From the NCBI GenBank assembly GCA_031551765.1, contig JAVBNC010000056.1, positions 1-64,000 of the forward strand: a stretch of DNA of 64,000 nt, read 5' to 3'. The DNA comes from JAVBNC01 sp031551765. GTDB taxonomy: Bacteria; Desulfobacterota; Desulfovibrionia; Desulfovibrionales; Desulfovibrionaceae. Positions 33,723 to 43,589 of this stretch are shown here, piece after piece. Within the stretch, counting starts at the first letter, position 1. The number at the start of each line of letters is the position of its first letter. The notes beneath the pieces are model-generated. The model searched no databases, was not told the origin of the DNA, and worked only from the letters and a program-made list of their open reading frames with translations. Both the position numbers and the translations under genes were made by a program.

Positions 33723-34343
33723 TTACTTCAACCGCGCGACGGCGGGCTCAACAGCGCCCTCCAGGAGGACGAGCTGGGGGTGAAGGAGAATGTCGTACAC
33801 GTTCAGCTGCGCCACGCTCAGCACCGTAATGCCGGGAATGTTGCGCGCGGAACGGGTGAGGACGGCATCCTCGGCGGGAACCACGACAAGGGTTTTGCCC
33901 AGGCCAAGGGTTTTGGCCACGGCCGCGAAGTGTTTGGTCTTCGCTTCCGGTAGCTCAATGCCCTTCAACACCATGAGTTTTTCGTCAAAAAGGCGGGCGG
34001 AGAGGGCCATTTTCAGGGCCAGGGAGCGCACCTTCTTGTTCACCTTGAACGAATAGTCACGGGGCTGCGGACCAAAGGTCACCGCGCCGCCGCGCCAGAC
34101 AGGGGAAATGTTGGAACCCGCGCGAGCCCGTCCGGTGCCTTTCTGCCGCCAGGGCTTGGCGCCCCCGCCTTGCATCAGCTTCCGGGTGAGGGTGGCATGG
34201 GTGCCGGCGCGCTTAGCCGCGCGCTGAGCCCGAACCACCAGGTTGAGGATCTCGGGCCGGACCGCGACTTCGAACACTTCCGGGGCGAGCGTGATTTCCC
34301 CCGCCTCAGCCTTGTTCTGATCGTATATTTTTACCACAGCCAT
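33723..34343 (-). CDS. rplD: 50S ribosomal protein L4
   Basis: A protein of 206 residues. The extended tunnel loop is Q-G-G-G-A-K-P-W-R-Q-K-G-T-G-R-A-R-A-G-S, and V-W-R-G-G-A-V-T-F-G-P-Q-P-R-D-Y follows. In gamma-proteobacteria L4 also represses the S10 operon through the leader; a structured leader is present here but need not work the same way. Confidence 0.97.
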   Translation of the reverse strand: MAVVKIYDQNKAEAGEITLAPEVFEVAVRPEILNLVVRAQRAAKRAGTHATLTRKLMQGGGAKPWRQKGTGRARAGSNISPVWRGGAVTFGPQPRDYSFKVNKKVRSLALKMALSARLFDEKLMVLKGIELPEAKTKHFAAVAKTLGLGKTLVVVPAEDAVLTRSARNIPGITVLSVAQLNVYDILLHPQLVLLEGAVEPAVARLK

Positions 34344-34360
34344 GTGCCTTTCCTCTCGCG

Positions 34361-34990
34361 TTACAGCTTGCGCACCATGACCAGGCCATTCTTGGGGCCG
34401 GGAACGGCGCCCTTGACCAGGATCACGTTATCTTCGGGCCGGATTTCCACAATTTTGACGCTCTGCACGGTCACGCGCTCCGCGCCCATACGCCCGGCCA
34501 TTTTTTTGTTCTTCCAAATCTTGCCGGGCTCGGTGTTGTTACCGATGGAACCCGCCCCGCGAGGGGTCTTTTCGTCACCGTGAGAGCCCTTGCCGCCGCT
34601 GAAGTTCCAGCGCTTCATGACGCCCGCGGTGCCCTTGCCTATGCTCTTGCCCGTCACCTTGACCACGTCGCCGGCGCTGAACAGCTCAACCGTAAGGTCG
34701 TCGCCCACGTTTTGCTCGGCGGGGCCGGCAAGACGGATTTCGCGTAGGGTGCGGAACAGGCCTTTGCCGGCCTTTTCGCAGTGCCCCTTCTCAGCTTTGG
34801 TCAGGTGTTTTTCCTTGGCCGCGCCGAACGCGATCTGGATGGCGTTGTAGCCGTCTTTTTCCGCGTTTTTCACCTGCAGCACGGGGCAAGGGCCGGCCTG
34901 GATAACGGTCACCGCAATGGACGAGCCGTCAGCGCCGAAGATGCGGGTCATGCCGAGCTTACGACCCAAAATTCCCATTTTCTCAGCCAT
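34361..34990 (-). CDS. rplC: 50S ribosomal protein L3
   Basis: A protein of 209 residues with [13 protein letters not shown], a central [15 protein letters not shown] and [11 protein letters not shown]. In the K-R-W-N-F motif the Gln that is N5-methylated in Escherichia coli is not obvious. It reaches the peptidyl transferase centre. Confidence 0.96.
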   Translation of the reverse strand: MAEKMGILGRKLGMTRIFGADGSSIAVTVIQAGPCPVLQVKNAEKDGYNAIQIAFGAAKEKHLTKAEKGHCEKAGKGLFRTLREIRLAGPAEQNVGDDLTVELFSAGDVVKVTGKSIGKGTAGVMKRWNFSGGKGSHGDEKTPRGAGSIGNNTEPGKIWKNKKMAGRMGAERVTVQSVKIVEIRPEDNVILVKGAVPGPKNGLVMVRKL

Positions 34991-35001
34991 GACGTCTCTC
35001 C

Positions 35002-35319
35002 CTACAGTTTAATTTCCACGTCGACGCCGGCAGGCAGGGAGAGCTTGCCAAGCGCGTCCACGGTTTGCTGGGTGGGCTCGAGAATATCCATAAGACGCTT
35101 GTGGATGCGCATCTCGAACTGCTCACGGGACTTCTTGTCAACGTGCACGCTGCGGTTGACCGTGTACTTGTGGATGTTGGTGGGCAGGGGAATGGGACCA
35201 GCCACCCCCGCGCCGGTGTTGCGCGCCGTATCCACAATTTCCGCCACGGCCTTGTCCAGGATGCGGTAATCGTAGGCCTTAAGCTTGATCCTGATACGAT
35301 CACTGCTAACTGTCGTCAT
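35002..35319 (-). CDS. rpsJ: 30S ribosomal protein S10
   Basis: A protein of 105 residues and the first gene of the 28-gene minus-strand cluster. [28 protein letters not shown] and [12 protein letters not shown] are the standard blocks. S10 also acts with NusB in antitermination. A 5' leader of about 225 bases with a terminator-like hairpin lies upstream. Confidence 0.97.
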   Translation of the reverse strand: MTTVSSDRIRIKLKAYDYRILDKAVAEIVDTARNTGAGVAGPIPLPTNIHKYTVNRSVHVDKKSREQFEMRIHKRLMDILEPTQQTVDALGKLSLPAGVDVEIKL

Positions 35320-35580
35320 TGTTGTACTCCATTCTCAGGAAAACATTCCGGCCCGCCCGTTGCCCGGCGTCCGGCGCCTCGTTCGCCCGGCCTTGGCCGG
35401 GTTGACGACGAAAAAAACCGCCTCATGCGGCGGCAATCATTCTGTGGTGTGTTTTGGGGGAGACAAAGAGTTCGGCCTTGCCGGCGCTCCAAGCTTCCGC
35501 ATCCGCACACGCGATGACTGCCCAACTCTGTCGCCAGCCTGGCCCCAACCATTATATAGCATAGTGGCTGGTCAGGTGGT
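35320..35580 (-). promoter_or_regulatory. S10 operon promoter and structured leader
   Basis: A minus-strand -10 element TATAAT at 35556-35551 is preceded by TGC, making an extended -10, with no good -35. Transcription from about 35543 would give a 5' leader of about 225 bases before rpsJ. It contains a potential long-range pair (AGAGTT with AACTCT, near 35530 and 35468) and a terminator-like hairpin listed separately. Downstream is CCCGG-CCTTGG-CCGGG (around 35387-35402). The layout suggests attenuation, or a separate small RNA ending at 35411. Confidence 0.45.
35411..35433 (-). terminator. Terminator-like hairpin inside the S10 leader
   Basis: On the minus strand CCGCC (from GGCGG at 35429-35433), loop GCATGA, GGCGG, then TTTTTTT. 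It has a compact stem and seven Ts, about 90 bases before rpsJ and about 110 after the predicted start of transcription. Confidence 0.6.
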
Positions 35581-35929
35581 CGCAGGGTTACCATACGGAC
35601 GGAGACTGGGGAACAGCCTTCACGTCCATCATGCACTCTGCCTTACAGCCCTTGGCGCGGGCTGGAACGGCGGGACCTTTTTCAAGGCATTCGGTAACGC
35701 CTGCAAATGTCAACCCCGGTTGGCGTAGTACAACCAGGCGCAATCAGAGCGGGCTCAACCCGCTCTACCCTGCCGTTACAGGGTGGTAACACTCTCGCGT
35801 AAGGGAGATTCCCAAGCGCGAAAGGGGTTCATACACCGGCTCGAAAAAGCGGTCAAGCGCTTTCTCTGATTCCTTAAAAAAAGACCACATTTTTCCGCGC
35901 GTAAAAATGCCTTCAAAATACCCACGCGG
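35581..35929. other. Intergenic spacer between the S10 promoter and comB
   Basis: No gene is evident. The spacer holds a perfect hairpin AGAGCGGG-CTCAA-CCCGCTCT (about 35746-35766) and, adjacent to it, CCCT...AGGG. These could mark the end of comB transcription or upstream regulatory structure of the ribosomal operon. Short open frames here look like chance. Confidence 0.4.
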
Positions 35930-36619
35930 TCAGCGGACCTTTCCGTCCCAGGCCCTGGCTTCCGGGTACGGGCCGGAAAGGTCGACCACGGGAACCAGGG
36001 TGCAGGTATCGAGCGACGTGCAGAACTCCAGGTCGTCGTGCAGGCCGCGCTTGCGCAGCGAGTCCGCGCTCTCGCTGGCGAGCATGGCGGCGCGCAGGTC
36101 CGCGAAATCCACGGGTTCCCCGCGCAGGGATTTGTAGAGGTATTCTGCACCGGCCGTGTCTTCCACGACGGGAAGAATGGTTTCCCGGCCCAAGGGCAGC
36201 AGGTTGACGGTCTCGGGCTTCAGGGAGCGCAAAATGCTCAGCAGCGCGGCGGCGCCGGGAAAGCAGCCGTAAAACACGGGGCCGTCCGCTTCGCGCAGGA
36301 AAGGCAGCGGCTGCGTGCCAGCCGAAGTGGTCAGAATGGCCGTGCGGCCGCGCAGGTCCATGCCGCTGGCTTTGCTGGGGGAATTGTCCCCGTCCATGCC
36401 CGGCAGCATCAGGCCCTTGCGCTCGCCGAACAGCAGCCAGTCCGGGTTCTTTTCGCGCAGGGCAAAGGCTTCCTCCAGGCTGGCCAGTAGAAACAGGCGT
36501 TCCGCCCCGGCCATGAGCAGCGCGGTAATGGTGTTGCTGGCCCGGAAAATATCCAGAACAACCACGGCCCCCCTCGCGGTGTGGGCTTCCTTGATGCTGG
36601 GAATGATGCGCACGTCCAT
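35930..36619 (-). CDS. comB: ComB-family 2-phosphosulfolactate phosphatase-like protein
   Basis: A protein of 229 residues with the ComB pattern V-V-V-L-D-I-F-R-A-S-N-T-I-T, F-G-E-R-K-G, G-D-N-S-P-S-K-A, T-T-S-A-G-T-Q and the late acidic and Arg residues (S-E-S-A-D-S-L-R-K-R-G). ComB removes phosphate from 2-phosphosulfolactate in coenzyme M synthesis. Bacterial homologues probably make sulfolactate or act on related phosphates. No comA or comC is nearby. In a sulfur-metabolising anaerobe a sulfonate role is plausible but unproved. It is monocistronic and stands between the divergent S10 and str operons. Confidence 0.75.
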   Translation of the reverse strand: MDVRIIPSIKEAHTARGAVVVLDIFRASNTITALLMAGAERLFLLASLEEAFALREKNPDWLLFGERKGLMLPGMDGDNSPSKASGMDLRGRTAILTTSAGTQPLPFLREADGPVFYGCFPGAAALLSILRSLKPETVNLLPLGRETILPVVEDTAGAEYLYKSLRGEPVDFADLRAAMLASESADSLRKRGLHDDLEFCTSLDTCTLVPVVDLSGPYPEARAWDGKVR

Positions 36620-36837
36620 ATGATCCTGCCTCTATTATAATGATACGCTACTGGTTGCCGAGGCCGCCCCTAAAAACAAGGCCGACGCCCTTCGGCCGCC
36701 TGGGGCCTCCCCCCGCCGGGTCCCGGAAGAGTTGCCGTGATCAGCGCGTTGTGCCTCCGGAAAAATTTCTTGTCAACGGAGGAGCCGGGCGCTCGTAAAA
36801 AAGCCGCGCCGCCCGGACATGTTTTTTCGCGCTTTCC

Positions 36838-36866
36838 TTGACATGTTTCGCTCCCTGGCATATGAA
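36838..36866 (+). promoter_or_regulatory. Promoter of the str operon
   Basis: TTGACA (36838-36843), a 17-base spacer and TATGAA (36861-36866) form a good sigma-70-type promoter about 45 bases before rpsL. GGAGGAGC then precedes the rpsL ATG. The rest of the 290-base spacer from comB (36620-36837) contains GC-rich hairpins and no gene. Confidence 0.75.
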
Positions 36867-36910
36867 TCGCTGCTTCAAGATACACAACATGTTTTTTTCG
36901 GAGGAGCAGC

Positions 36911-37282
36911 ATGCCCACCATTAACCAGTTGATCAGGAAAGAGCGCAAAGCGGTGCTGAAACGCCGTAAAACCCCCGCGCTTCAGGCCTGCCCGCAGCGG
37001 CGTGGCGTGTGTACCCGCGTGTACACCACCACCCCGAAAAAGCCCAACTCCGCCCTGCGCAAGGTCGCCCGCGTGCGCCTGACCAACGGCATGGAAGTCA
37101 CCGCGTACATTCCCGGTGAAGGGCATAACCTGCAAGAGCACTCCGTGGTCATGATCCGGGGCGGCCGGGTTAAAGACTTGCCCGGCGTGCGCTACCACAT
37201 TATCCGGGGCACCCTGGACACCTCCGGCGTTCAGGATCGCCGTCAGGGCCGCTCCAAGTACGGCGCCAAACGGCCGAAATAA
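36911..37282 (+). CDS. rpsL: 30S ribosomal protein S12
   Basis: A protein of 123 residues with [13 protein letters not shown] and [14 protein letters not shown]. The two Lys that determine streptomycin response are wild type. It lies in the decoding centre. First gene of the str operon. Confidence 0.97.
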   Translation: MPTINQLIRKERKAVLKRRKTPALQACPQRRGVCTRVYTTTPKKPNSALRKVARVRLTNGMEVTAYIPGEGHNLQEHSVVMIRGGRVKDLPGVRYHIIRGTLDTSGVQDRRQGRSKYGAKRPK

Positions 37283-37298
37283 GTAAGGGAGCTTCATC

Positions 37299-37769
37299 AT
37301 GCCTCGTAAAGGACCCATCCCCAGAAGGGAGATCCTGCCGGATCCCGTGTACAACAGCCGTCTGGCCGCCCGCTTCATCAACCGTCTCATGTACGACGGC
37401 AAGAAAGGCGTGGCCGAGAAAATTTTTTACGCCGCTCTCGAGCAACTGGGCGAAAAGGCCGGGGAAGATCCCATCCGTGCCTTTGAGAAGGCCCTGGACA
37501 ACGTCAAGCCCCACCTGGAAGTGAAGGCCCGCCGCGTGGGCGGCGCCACCTACCAGGTGCCCATGGACGTGCGTCCGGACCGCCAGATTTCCCTTTCCGT
37601 GCGCTGGCTCATCAACTATGCCCGGGCGCGCGGGGAAAAAGGCATGACCGGCAAGCTCGCGGCCGAATTTCTGGACGCCTACAACAACCGCGGCGGCGCG
37701 GTGAAAAAGCGCGAAGACACCCACCGCATGGCCGAGGCCAACAAGGCTTTTGCCCACTATCGCTGGTAA
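37299..37769 (+). CDS. rpsG: 30S ribosomal protein S7
   Basis: A protein of 156 residues, [18 protein letters not shown], with K-A-L-D-N-V-K-P and [15 protein letters not shown]. The C-terminus ends K-A-F-A-H-Y-R-W, the usual short form. AAGGGAG lies before its ATG, 16 bases after rpsL. Confidence 0.97.
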   Translation: MPRKGPIPRREILPDPVYNSRLAARFINRLMYDGKKGVAEKIFYAALEQLGEKAGEDPIRAFEKALDNVKPHLEVKARRVGGATYQVPMDVRPDRQISLSVRWLINYARARGEKGMTGKLAAEFLDAYNNRGGAVKKREDTHRMAEANKAFAHYRW

Positions 37770-37910
37770 GCGCCCGCGCGGGTCCGTGTTACACGGGCCC
37801 GCCGCGCTGTGCGCTCTTTGCTACGGAGGCGCGGGCGAAGGCGTTTCGCCTTTTTGCGCCTCCGTCGGCGTCTTTCCCATCAAAAATTTGCTTAGACTTT
37901 GGAGTATATC

Positions 37911-39986
37911 GTGGCCAGGCAGACCCCGTTAAACATGCAGCGTAACTTCGGCATCATGGCCCACATCGATGCCGGCAAGACCACCACCACCGAGCGGATT
38001 CTCTTTTACACCGGCGTTTCGCACAAGCTGGGCGAAACCCACGACGGCGAAGCCACCATGGACTGGATGGAGCAGGAGCAGGAACGCGGCATCACCATCA
38101 CGTCCGCCGCCACCACCTGTTTCTGGAAAAACCACCAGCTGAACATCATCGACACCCCCGGCCACGTCGACTTTACCATGGAAGTGGAACGGTCCCTGCG
38201 GGTTCTGGACGGCGCGGTGGCCGTGTTCGACGCGGTGGCCGGGGTGGAGCCCCAGTCCGAAACCGTGTGGCGCCAGGCGGACCGCTACGGCGTGCCCCGC
38301 ATCTGCTTCGTGAACAAGATGGACCGCACCGGCGCGGACTTTGACCGCTGCGTGGGCATGATCCGTGACCGTCTGAAGGCCAAGCCCATTCTGCTGCAGA
38401 TTCCCATCGGCAGCGAAGACAAATTTGAAGGCATCGTGGACCTGATCGAAGGCCAGGCCATTGTTTTCGACAAAGAGAGCAAGGGCGCGGAACTGACCAT
38501 CACCGACGTGCCGGAAAACCTGAAAGCCCGCTTCGACGCCGCGCGCATCGAACTGCTGGACGCCGTGGCCGAAGAGGACGAGGCGCTGCTGGAAAAATAC
38601 CTGGGCGGCGAAGAGCTGACCAAGGAAGAGATCATTTCCTGCGTGCGTAAGGCCACCATTGCCCGCAACATCACCCCGGTGGTCTGTGGTTCCGCCTTCC
38701 GCAACATGGGCGTGCAGCCCCTGCTGGACGCGGTGGTGCAGTTCCTGCCCTCCCCGCTGGACATCGAGCAGATGACCGGCACCGACCCGGACAACGAAGA
38801 GAAAACCATCGTCTGCCACAGCGACGACAAGGAACCTCTGGCCGGGCTTATTTTCAAGCTTTTCTCCGACCCCTACATCGGCCACCTTTCCTTTTTCCGC
38901 ATCTACTCCGGCACCATTGAGTCCGGCGCCACGGTGCTGAACGCCAACACCGGCAAAAAGGAACGCGTGGGCCGCCTTTTGCGCATGCACGCCAACAAGC
39001 GCGAAGACGTGAAGTGGGCGGGCGCGGGCGATATCGTGGCCGTGGTGGGCCTGAAGAACGCCTCCACCGGCGACACCCTGTGCAGTATGGACCGCCCGGT
39101 GTGCCTGGAATCCCTGGACGTGCCCGAGCCGGTCATTGAAGTGGCCATCGAGCCCAAAACCAAGGCCGACCGCGACGCGCTTTCCGCCGCTCTGGCCAAG
39201 CTGGCCAAGGAAGACCCCTCTTTCCGCGTCAAAGGCGACGAGGAAACCGGCCAGACCCTTATCGCGGGCATGGGCGAGCTGCACCTGGAAATCATCGTCG
39301 ACCGCCTGACCAGGGAATTCAACGTCAACGCCAACGTGGGCAAGCCCCAGGTGGCGTACCGCGAAACCATCACCAAGTCCGCCAAGTCCGACATGAAGCA
39401 CGCCAAGCAGTCGGGCGGCCGCGGCCAGTACGGCCACTGCGTGATCGAGGTCGAGCCGAACCCGGAAAAGGGCTACGAGTTCGTCAACTCCATCACCGGC
39501 GGCGTCATTCCCAAGGAATACATCCCGGCTATCGACAAAGGCATTCAGGCCGCCCTCAAAAGCGGCGTGGTGGCCGGTTTCCCGGTGGTGGACGTCAAGG
39601 TCAACCTGGTCTTCGGTTCCTACCACGACGTGGACTCTTCCGAGCAGGCCTTCTTCGTGGCCGGTTCCATGGCCATCAAGGACGGCATGCAGAAAGCCTC
39701 CCCCATCCTGCTGGAACCCATTATGGATGTGGAAGTGGTCACCCCGGACGACTACGTGGGCGAAGTCATGGGCGACCTGAACAGCCGCCGCGGCCGCGTG
39801 CAGAGCATGGAAGCCCGCGTGGGTTCCCAGGCCGTGCGCGCCCAGGTGCCGCTGTCTGAAATGTTCGGCTACGCCACGGACCTGCGTTCCAAAACCCAGG
39901 GCCGCGCCAACTTCACCATGCAGTTCCACCACTACGAGCGGGTGCCGCAACAGCTGGCGGACGAGCTGGTCAAGAAAAAGTCCTGA
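37911..39986 (+). CDS. fusA: Elongation factor G
   Basis: The 691-residue GTPase that drives translocation. G1 is [10 protein letters not shown], switch II is D-T-P-G-H-V-D-F, and N-K-M-D is the guanine-recognition motif. Domain IV has G-G-R-G-Q-Y-G-H and [14 protein letters not shown] start at 37911 with GGAG seven bases upstream gives the family N-terminus A-R-Q-T-P-L; the frame is open to 37899. No tuf gene follows. A terminator ends the str operon directly. Confidence 0.96.
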   Translation: MARQTPLNMQRNFGIMAHIDAGKTTTTERILFYTGVSHKLGETHDGEATMDWMEQEQERGITITSAATTCFWKNHQLNIIDTPGHVDFTMEVERSLRVLDGAVAVFDAVAGVEPQSETVWRQADRYGVPRICFVNKMDRTGADFDRCVGMIRDRLKAKPILLQIPIGSEDKFEGIVDLIEGQAIVFDKESKGAELTITDVPENLKARFDAARIELLDAVAEEDEALLEKYLGGEELTKEEIISCVRKATIARNITPVVCGSAFRNMGVQPLLDAVVQFLPSPLDIEQMTGTDPDNEEKTIVCHSDDKEPLAGLIFKLFSDPYIGHLSFFRIYSGTIESGATVLNANTGKKERVGRLLRMHANKREDVKWAGAGDIVAVVGLKNASTGDTLCSMDRPVCLESLDVPEPVIEVAIEPKTKADRDALSAALAKLAKEDPSFRVKGDEETGQTLIAGMGELHLEIIVDRLTREFNVNANVGKPQVAYRETITKSAKSDMKHAKQSGGRGQYGHCVIEVEPNPEKGYEFVNSITGGVIPKEYIPAIDKGIQAALKSGVVAGFPVVDVKVNLVFGSYHDVDSSEQAFFVAGSMAIKDGMQKASPILLEPIMDVEVVTPDDYVGEVMGDLNSRRGRVQSMEARVGSQAVRAQVPLSEMFGYATDLRSKTQGRANFTMQFHHYERVPQQLADELVKKKS

Positions 39987-40008
39987 TAGTTTATTTGACA
40001 ACCACTTG

Positions 40009-40036
40009 AAAAAAGGCTGCTCCGGCAGCCTTTTTT
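40009..40036. terminator. Terminator after fusA
   Basis: AAAAAAGGCTGC, loop TCCG, GCAGCCTTTTTT: a stem with A and T flanks, good for the plus strand and probably for the minus too. Confidence 0.9.
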
Positions 40037-40125
40037 GTTTGTCGACATTCCTCTTTTATTGCGCGGGAAAACCCGCTATATCCTTGGGCAGTTGTTTTTT
40101 TCACCACCATCCAGAGGAGTGTGCC

Positions 40126-41331
40126 ATGCAAACCGAAAAAGCCGACAAGCAAATTCTCGCCTGGTGTGAAGAGGGCAAACCCGCCCTGATCAAGAACCTC
40201 GAAATGCTGACCAACATGGATTCCGGCAGCGACGACTACCCCGAGCTGAACGCCAAGGCCGCCGTCATCAAAGAAATGCTGGAAAAAGCCGGGGGCAAGG
40301 TCGAAATGCTGGAAGCCGCCGCCCCCCGCCAGGGCACCCACAACCTGGTGGCCACCTGGAAAGGCACGGGTAAGGCCAAAATCATGTACATGGCCCACTA
40401 TGACACAGTGTGGGCCAAAGGCGAAGCGGCCAAGCGCCCCTTCACCATCAAGGACAACAAGGCTTACGGCCCCGGCGTCAACGACCGTCAGAACGCCATC
40501 GCCACCTTCCCCATCTTTCTGGATATCCTGCTCAACAAAATGAAGTGTACGGATTTCAACACCATCACCATCATGTGTAACGCGGACGAGGAAAAAGGCT
40601 CCTTCGGCTCCCGCGACCTGATCATGGAGCTCTCCGCCCAGCACGACGTGGTCTATTCCGCCGACGGCAGCTGCCCGGACGGTGACGAAGTCCACACCTA
40701 TTCCCGCGGCACGGCCTATTACGACATCCGTATCAAGGGCGTGGAATCCCATTCCGGTTCCGCCCCGGAAAAAGGCCGCAACGCGGGCTACGAGCTCTGC
40801 CACCAGATCATGAAAATGCGCAACCTGGGCGACAAGGCCAAGGGCACCGACGCCAACTGGACCATGGGCAGCTTCGGCACCAAGAGCAACATCATCCCCG
40901 GCATCGCCCACGGCCACCTCAACGTGCGCATCTCCACCAAGGACGAATGGGACCGCATCGAGAACGACATCCGCAAGCACATCGCGGACAAGCTGTTCCC
41001 GGAATCCGAAATCAGCTTCGAAATCCGGCGCGGCCGTCCGCCTTTTGAGAAAAACGCGGCCACCGACGCCCTGGCGGAAAAGCTCATCGCCCTCTACAAG
41101 AACGAGTTGGGCCTGCCGCTACGCGCCGTGGCTTCCGGCGGCGGCAACGACACCAGCTACTCTTTCCAGACCGCGCCCGTGGCCATCGACGGCTTCAGCA
41201 TGGGCGGCAGCAAGGCCCATAGCCTGGACGAGCACTACAACCTGGACCACATCGTGCCCCGCCTATACCTCTGGCTGCGCACGGCCCAGGAAACCATGCG
41301 CGGCAATATGGTGCCGCTGATTAAGGGATAA
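40126..41331 (+). CDS. M20-family metallopeptidase (carboxypeptidase G2-like)
   Basis: The 401-residue zinc peptidase has M-A-H-Y-D-T-V-W with the first His and Asp, P-G-V-N-D-R-Q-N-A with the bridging Asp, and N-A-D-E-E-K-G-S with the catalytic Glu and metal Glu. A dimerisation domain follows, then H-S-L-D-E-H-Y with the final His. The spacing fits the glutamate-carboxypeptidase (CPG2/M20A) group, which releases C-terminal Glu from folates or hydrolyses dipeptides. AGAGGAGTG precedes the ATG at 40126. The open frame to 40006 crosses the fusA terminator and is rejected. There is no signal peptide, so it is probably cytoplasmic. Confidence 0.85.
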   Translation: MQTEKADKQILAWCEEGKPALIKNLEMLTNMDSGSDDYPELNAKAAVIKEMLEKAGGKVEMLEAAAPRQGTHNLVATWKGTGKAKIMYMAHYDTVWAKGEAAKRPFTIKDNKAYGPGVNDRQNAIATFPIFLDILLNKMKCTDFNTITIMCNADEEKGSFGSRDLIMELSAQHDVVYSADGSCPDGDEVHTYSRGTAYYDIRIKGVESHSGSAPEKGRNAGYELCHQIMKMRNLGDKAKGTDANWTMGSFGTKSNIIPGIAHGHLNVRISTKDEWDRIENDIRKHIADKLFPESEISFEIRRGRPPFEKNAATDALAEKLIALYKNELGLPLRAVASGGGNDTSYSFQTAPVAIDGFSMGGSKAHSLDEHYNLDHIVPRLYLWLRTAQETMRGNMVPLIKG

Positions 41332-41344
41332 ACTGACATGACGC

Positions 41345-41395
41345 CCGGAGGAGGGAGGGAACTTTTTTGTAAAAAAGGTTCCCTCCCTCCTCCGG
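41345..41395. repeat. Large perfect hairpin, terminator-like
   Basis: CCGGAGGAGGGAGGGAAC (41345-41362) pairs fully with 41378-41395, and a T6-GT-A6 core closes it. With about 25 paired bases it sits between the convergent M20 peptidase and PrpR-type regulator genes and could end both transcripts. A structure of the same style is at 51638-51691. Confidence 0.8.
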
Positions 41396-41519
41396 ACCTC
41401 TTCCCTCCTTTCAAAAAACTTTATCTGTATTTGTGTAAGGGACGGTATTCTGTTTGGCGCCGCCCCTTACACCGTAATGGCGTTTGCGGCGGTAAAACAT
41501 GTTCGTTACACGCGCGGCG

Positions 41520-43451
41520 TCAGGCCTCGCCCTCCGGGGCGGCGGAGAGAATACGCCACAGGGTGTTGTAGCTGATGCCCAGCCGGGCGGCCGCCAGGCG
41601 CTTGTTCCAGGCGCAGCGGCGCACGGTTTCAAATGCTATTTCCTGCCTGGCTTGGTCCAGTTGCGTTTTCAGGTCCGCGCCGCTTCCGGCGGATACCGCT
41701 TTCACATGCGGCCTGCTGGGAGGCGTTTCCATCTCACTCTCCCATTCCTGGAGCAGTTCGAAAAACAGCTCCTCGTCGCCGGCTTTGTCTTCCAGCAGAA
41801 TCAGATAGCTTTCCACAAACGCGCGCAATTCCCGCACGTTACCGGGCCAGTCGCGGGCCGTCATGGCCGCGTGCATGGCGGGCGTGAAAAAACGCGCGGT
41901 TTTGCCGTAACGCCGCAGCAAATCCGCCAGAAGCAGCGGAATGTCTTCCGGCCGTTGCCGCAGCGGCGGAATGTGCAAGCGCAGCACAGCCAGCCGGTAA
42001 TACAGGTCGCGCCGGAAGGAACCCGCGGCAACCAGTTCCGCAAGCGGCTTATGCGAAGCGCTGATAACCCGGATATCCACGGGGATGACCGAATTCCCGC
42101 CCACCCGGATCAGTTCCCTCGTCTCCAGGGTCCGCAGCAGACGCAGTTGGGCACTGTGCCCCATATCCCCCACTTCGTCCAAAAACAGCGTGCCCCGGTG
42201 CGCCATTTCAAAAACCCCCGGCTTGCCGCCCCGCCGGGCGCCGGTGAAAGCGCCCTCCTCATAGCCGAAAAGCTCGCTTTCCAGCAGCGATTCCGGCAAG
42301 GCCGCGCAGTTCACGGCCACAAAGGGATAACGCTGACGGGCCCCCGCATTGTGCAGGGCCTGGGCCAACAGCTCCTTGCCCGTGCCTGTCTCGCCATGAA
42401 TGCACAATGCTGCGCCGTGGCCCGCGTACAGCCGGATCGTCTTTTTCAGGCGCAGAATAGCAGGGCTTTCTCCCTGAAAGTCGTCAATGCAGAAATGAGC
42501 CGTAAAGCCGGACTTTCGCTGCAAGCCCCGGATACGGCCCGTAATGGTGTGCAGAGAAGCCACATCGCTGAAAAAGGCCACCACCCCCTGCTGGCGGGCG
42601 TGGATGGTAACAGGCAACGTCGTGACCACAAAGTCCTCCCCGTGGATGCTGGTCACGGCTTCTATGCGGGGCGCGCCGTCCCGCAGCACTTCGCTGATGC
42701 ACAAGGGGTCAAGATAGGGCGCGATGCCCTGCCCTTCATGGGACTTTTTAGATATCCGCAAAAATTCCAATGCCTTGGCGTTGCTAAAAAAAATCTCTCC
42801 AGACTGGTCCACGCAGAGGACGCCCAGGTGAAACAGCTTCAAGATGGCCACCAGTTGTTCCGCGCTGGCCCGCTCTTCCCGTTTGGCCTTGGCGACGCTT
42901 TTCGCCTGAGCCAGGGCCAGCTTGATGCTGTGGCTGTTGGGAGCGATGGTGAAACAGGGCACATTGCATTCCAGCGCCATGGCGGTGCTTACCCCGCCGC
43001 CCACCAGCACCCTGATGCCCTGCGCGATGGCGGAACGGATGCCTTCGCGCAGGTTTTCCACCGTTGAATGCGGAATGACGCGGATACGCATGCCGAGCAG
43101 CGTTTCCAGCACCCCCACGTCTATATCCTCGTCTTCATGCACGCTGAGGCCCACCCGGTCAGAAACCTCGCGGGCCTTGAGCAGCACCTTGATCAGGTCC
43201 ATGTCCGTCTTCTGGACCAGCACGATGGAATGCCCTATCTGACGCAGTATGGACATACCGAAGGTGCTGTACACCAGAATGACCTCATAGCCCTTCTCGA
43301 ACAGCCGCTGTGCGCCCAGGGCCGGTTGCGCGTATGAAATATCGAAAAAATCCATAGTGAATTCAGGATCGTCCAGGTGTGCGGCCATCATTTGGCGCAA
43401 CTGCGGCGTATAGGTAAGCACGGCAAAACGGTAAGGGGAGCTGTCCGTCAT
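41520..43451 (-). CDS. Sigma-54-dependent activator with PrpR-type sensor domain
   Basis: The 643-residue protein has an N-terminal PrpR_N-like ligand-sensing domain (about 1-190; includes V-L-V-G-G-G-V-S-T-A-M-A) and a PAS-like region (about 200-310; V-D-Q-S-G-E-I-F-F-S-N). The AAA+ domain has Walker A H-G-E-T-G-T-G-K-E-L-L and the sigma-54-contacting G-A-F-T-G-A in F-G-Y-E-E-G-A-F-T-G-A-R. A Fis-type helix-turn-helix ends it (A-A-R-L-G-I-S-Y-N-T-L-W-R-I-L). It is divergent from the glycyl radical enzyme, whose promoter is a perfect sigma-54 site, so it very likely activates that operon in response to its substrate. Confidence 0.88.
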   Translation of the reverse strand: MTDSSPYRFAVLTYTPQLRQMMAAHLDDPEFTMDFFDISYAQPALGAQRLFEKGYEVILVYSTFGMSILRQIGHSIVLVQKTDMDLIKVLLKAREVSDRVGLSVHEDEDIDVGVLETLLGMRIRVIPHSTVENLREGIRSAIAQGIRVLVGGGVSTAMALECNVPCFTIAPNSHSIKLALAQAKSVAKAKREERASAEQLVAILKLFHLGVLCVDQSGEIFFSNAKALEFLRISKKSHEGQGIAPYLDPLCISEVLRDGAPRIEAVTSIHGEDFVVTTLPVTIHARQQGVVAFFSDVASLHTITGRIRGLQRKSGFTAHFCIDDFQGESPAILRLKKTIRLYAGHGAALCIHGETGTGKELLAQALHNAGARQRYPFVAVNCAALPESLLESELFGYEEGAFTGARRGGKPGVFEMAHRGTLFLDEVGDMGHSAQLRLLRTLETRELIRVGGNSVIPVDIRVISASHKPLAELVAAGSFRRDLYYRLAVLRLHIPPLRQRPEDIPLLLADLLRRYGKTARFFTPAMHAAMTARDWPGNVRELRAFVESYLILLEDKAGDEELFFELLQEWESEMETPPSRPHVKAVSAGSGADLKTQLDQARQEIAFETVRRCAWNKRLAAARLGISYNTLWRILSAAPEGEA

Positions 43452-43540
43452 AAAGAGATCCTTAGCGGCGAACCTGTCTTCTCAAAAATATGATACTCTA
43501 TTTTATTTATGTGAAAAATGGAACGATTACTAGTAGAAAG

Positions 43541-43560
43541 TTATTAATTTTATTTAATAA
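43541..43560. promoter_or_regulatory. Candidate upstream activator site
   Basis: TTATTAA-TTTTAT-TTAATAA, a perfect 7-bp inverted repeat about 30 bases upstream of the sigma-54 promoter, in a very AT-rich stretch. It could be the binding site of the divergently encoded activator, though sites are often farther upstream. Confidence 0.3.
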
Positions 43561-43589
43561 TATTATACTATTATTTATATCGTGATATC

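Noticed and set aside
37929..40001. 690-codon open frame antisense to fusA
   Set aside because: It is a GC-skew shadow of a certain gene, with His/Gly/Val-rich low-complexity composition and no domain.
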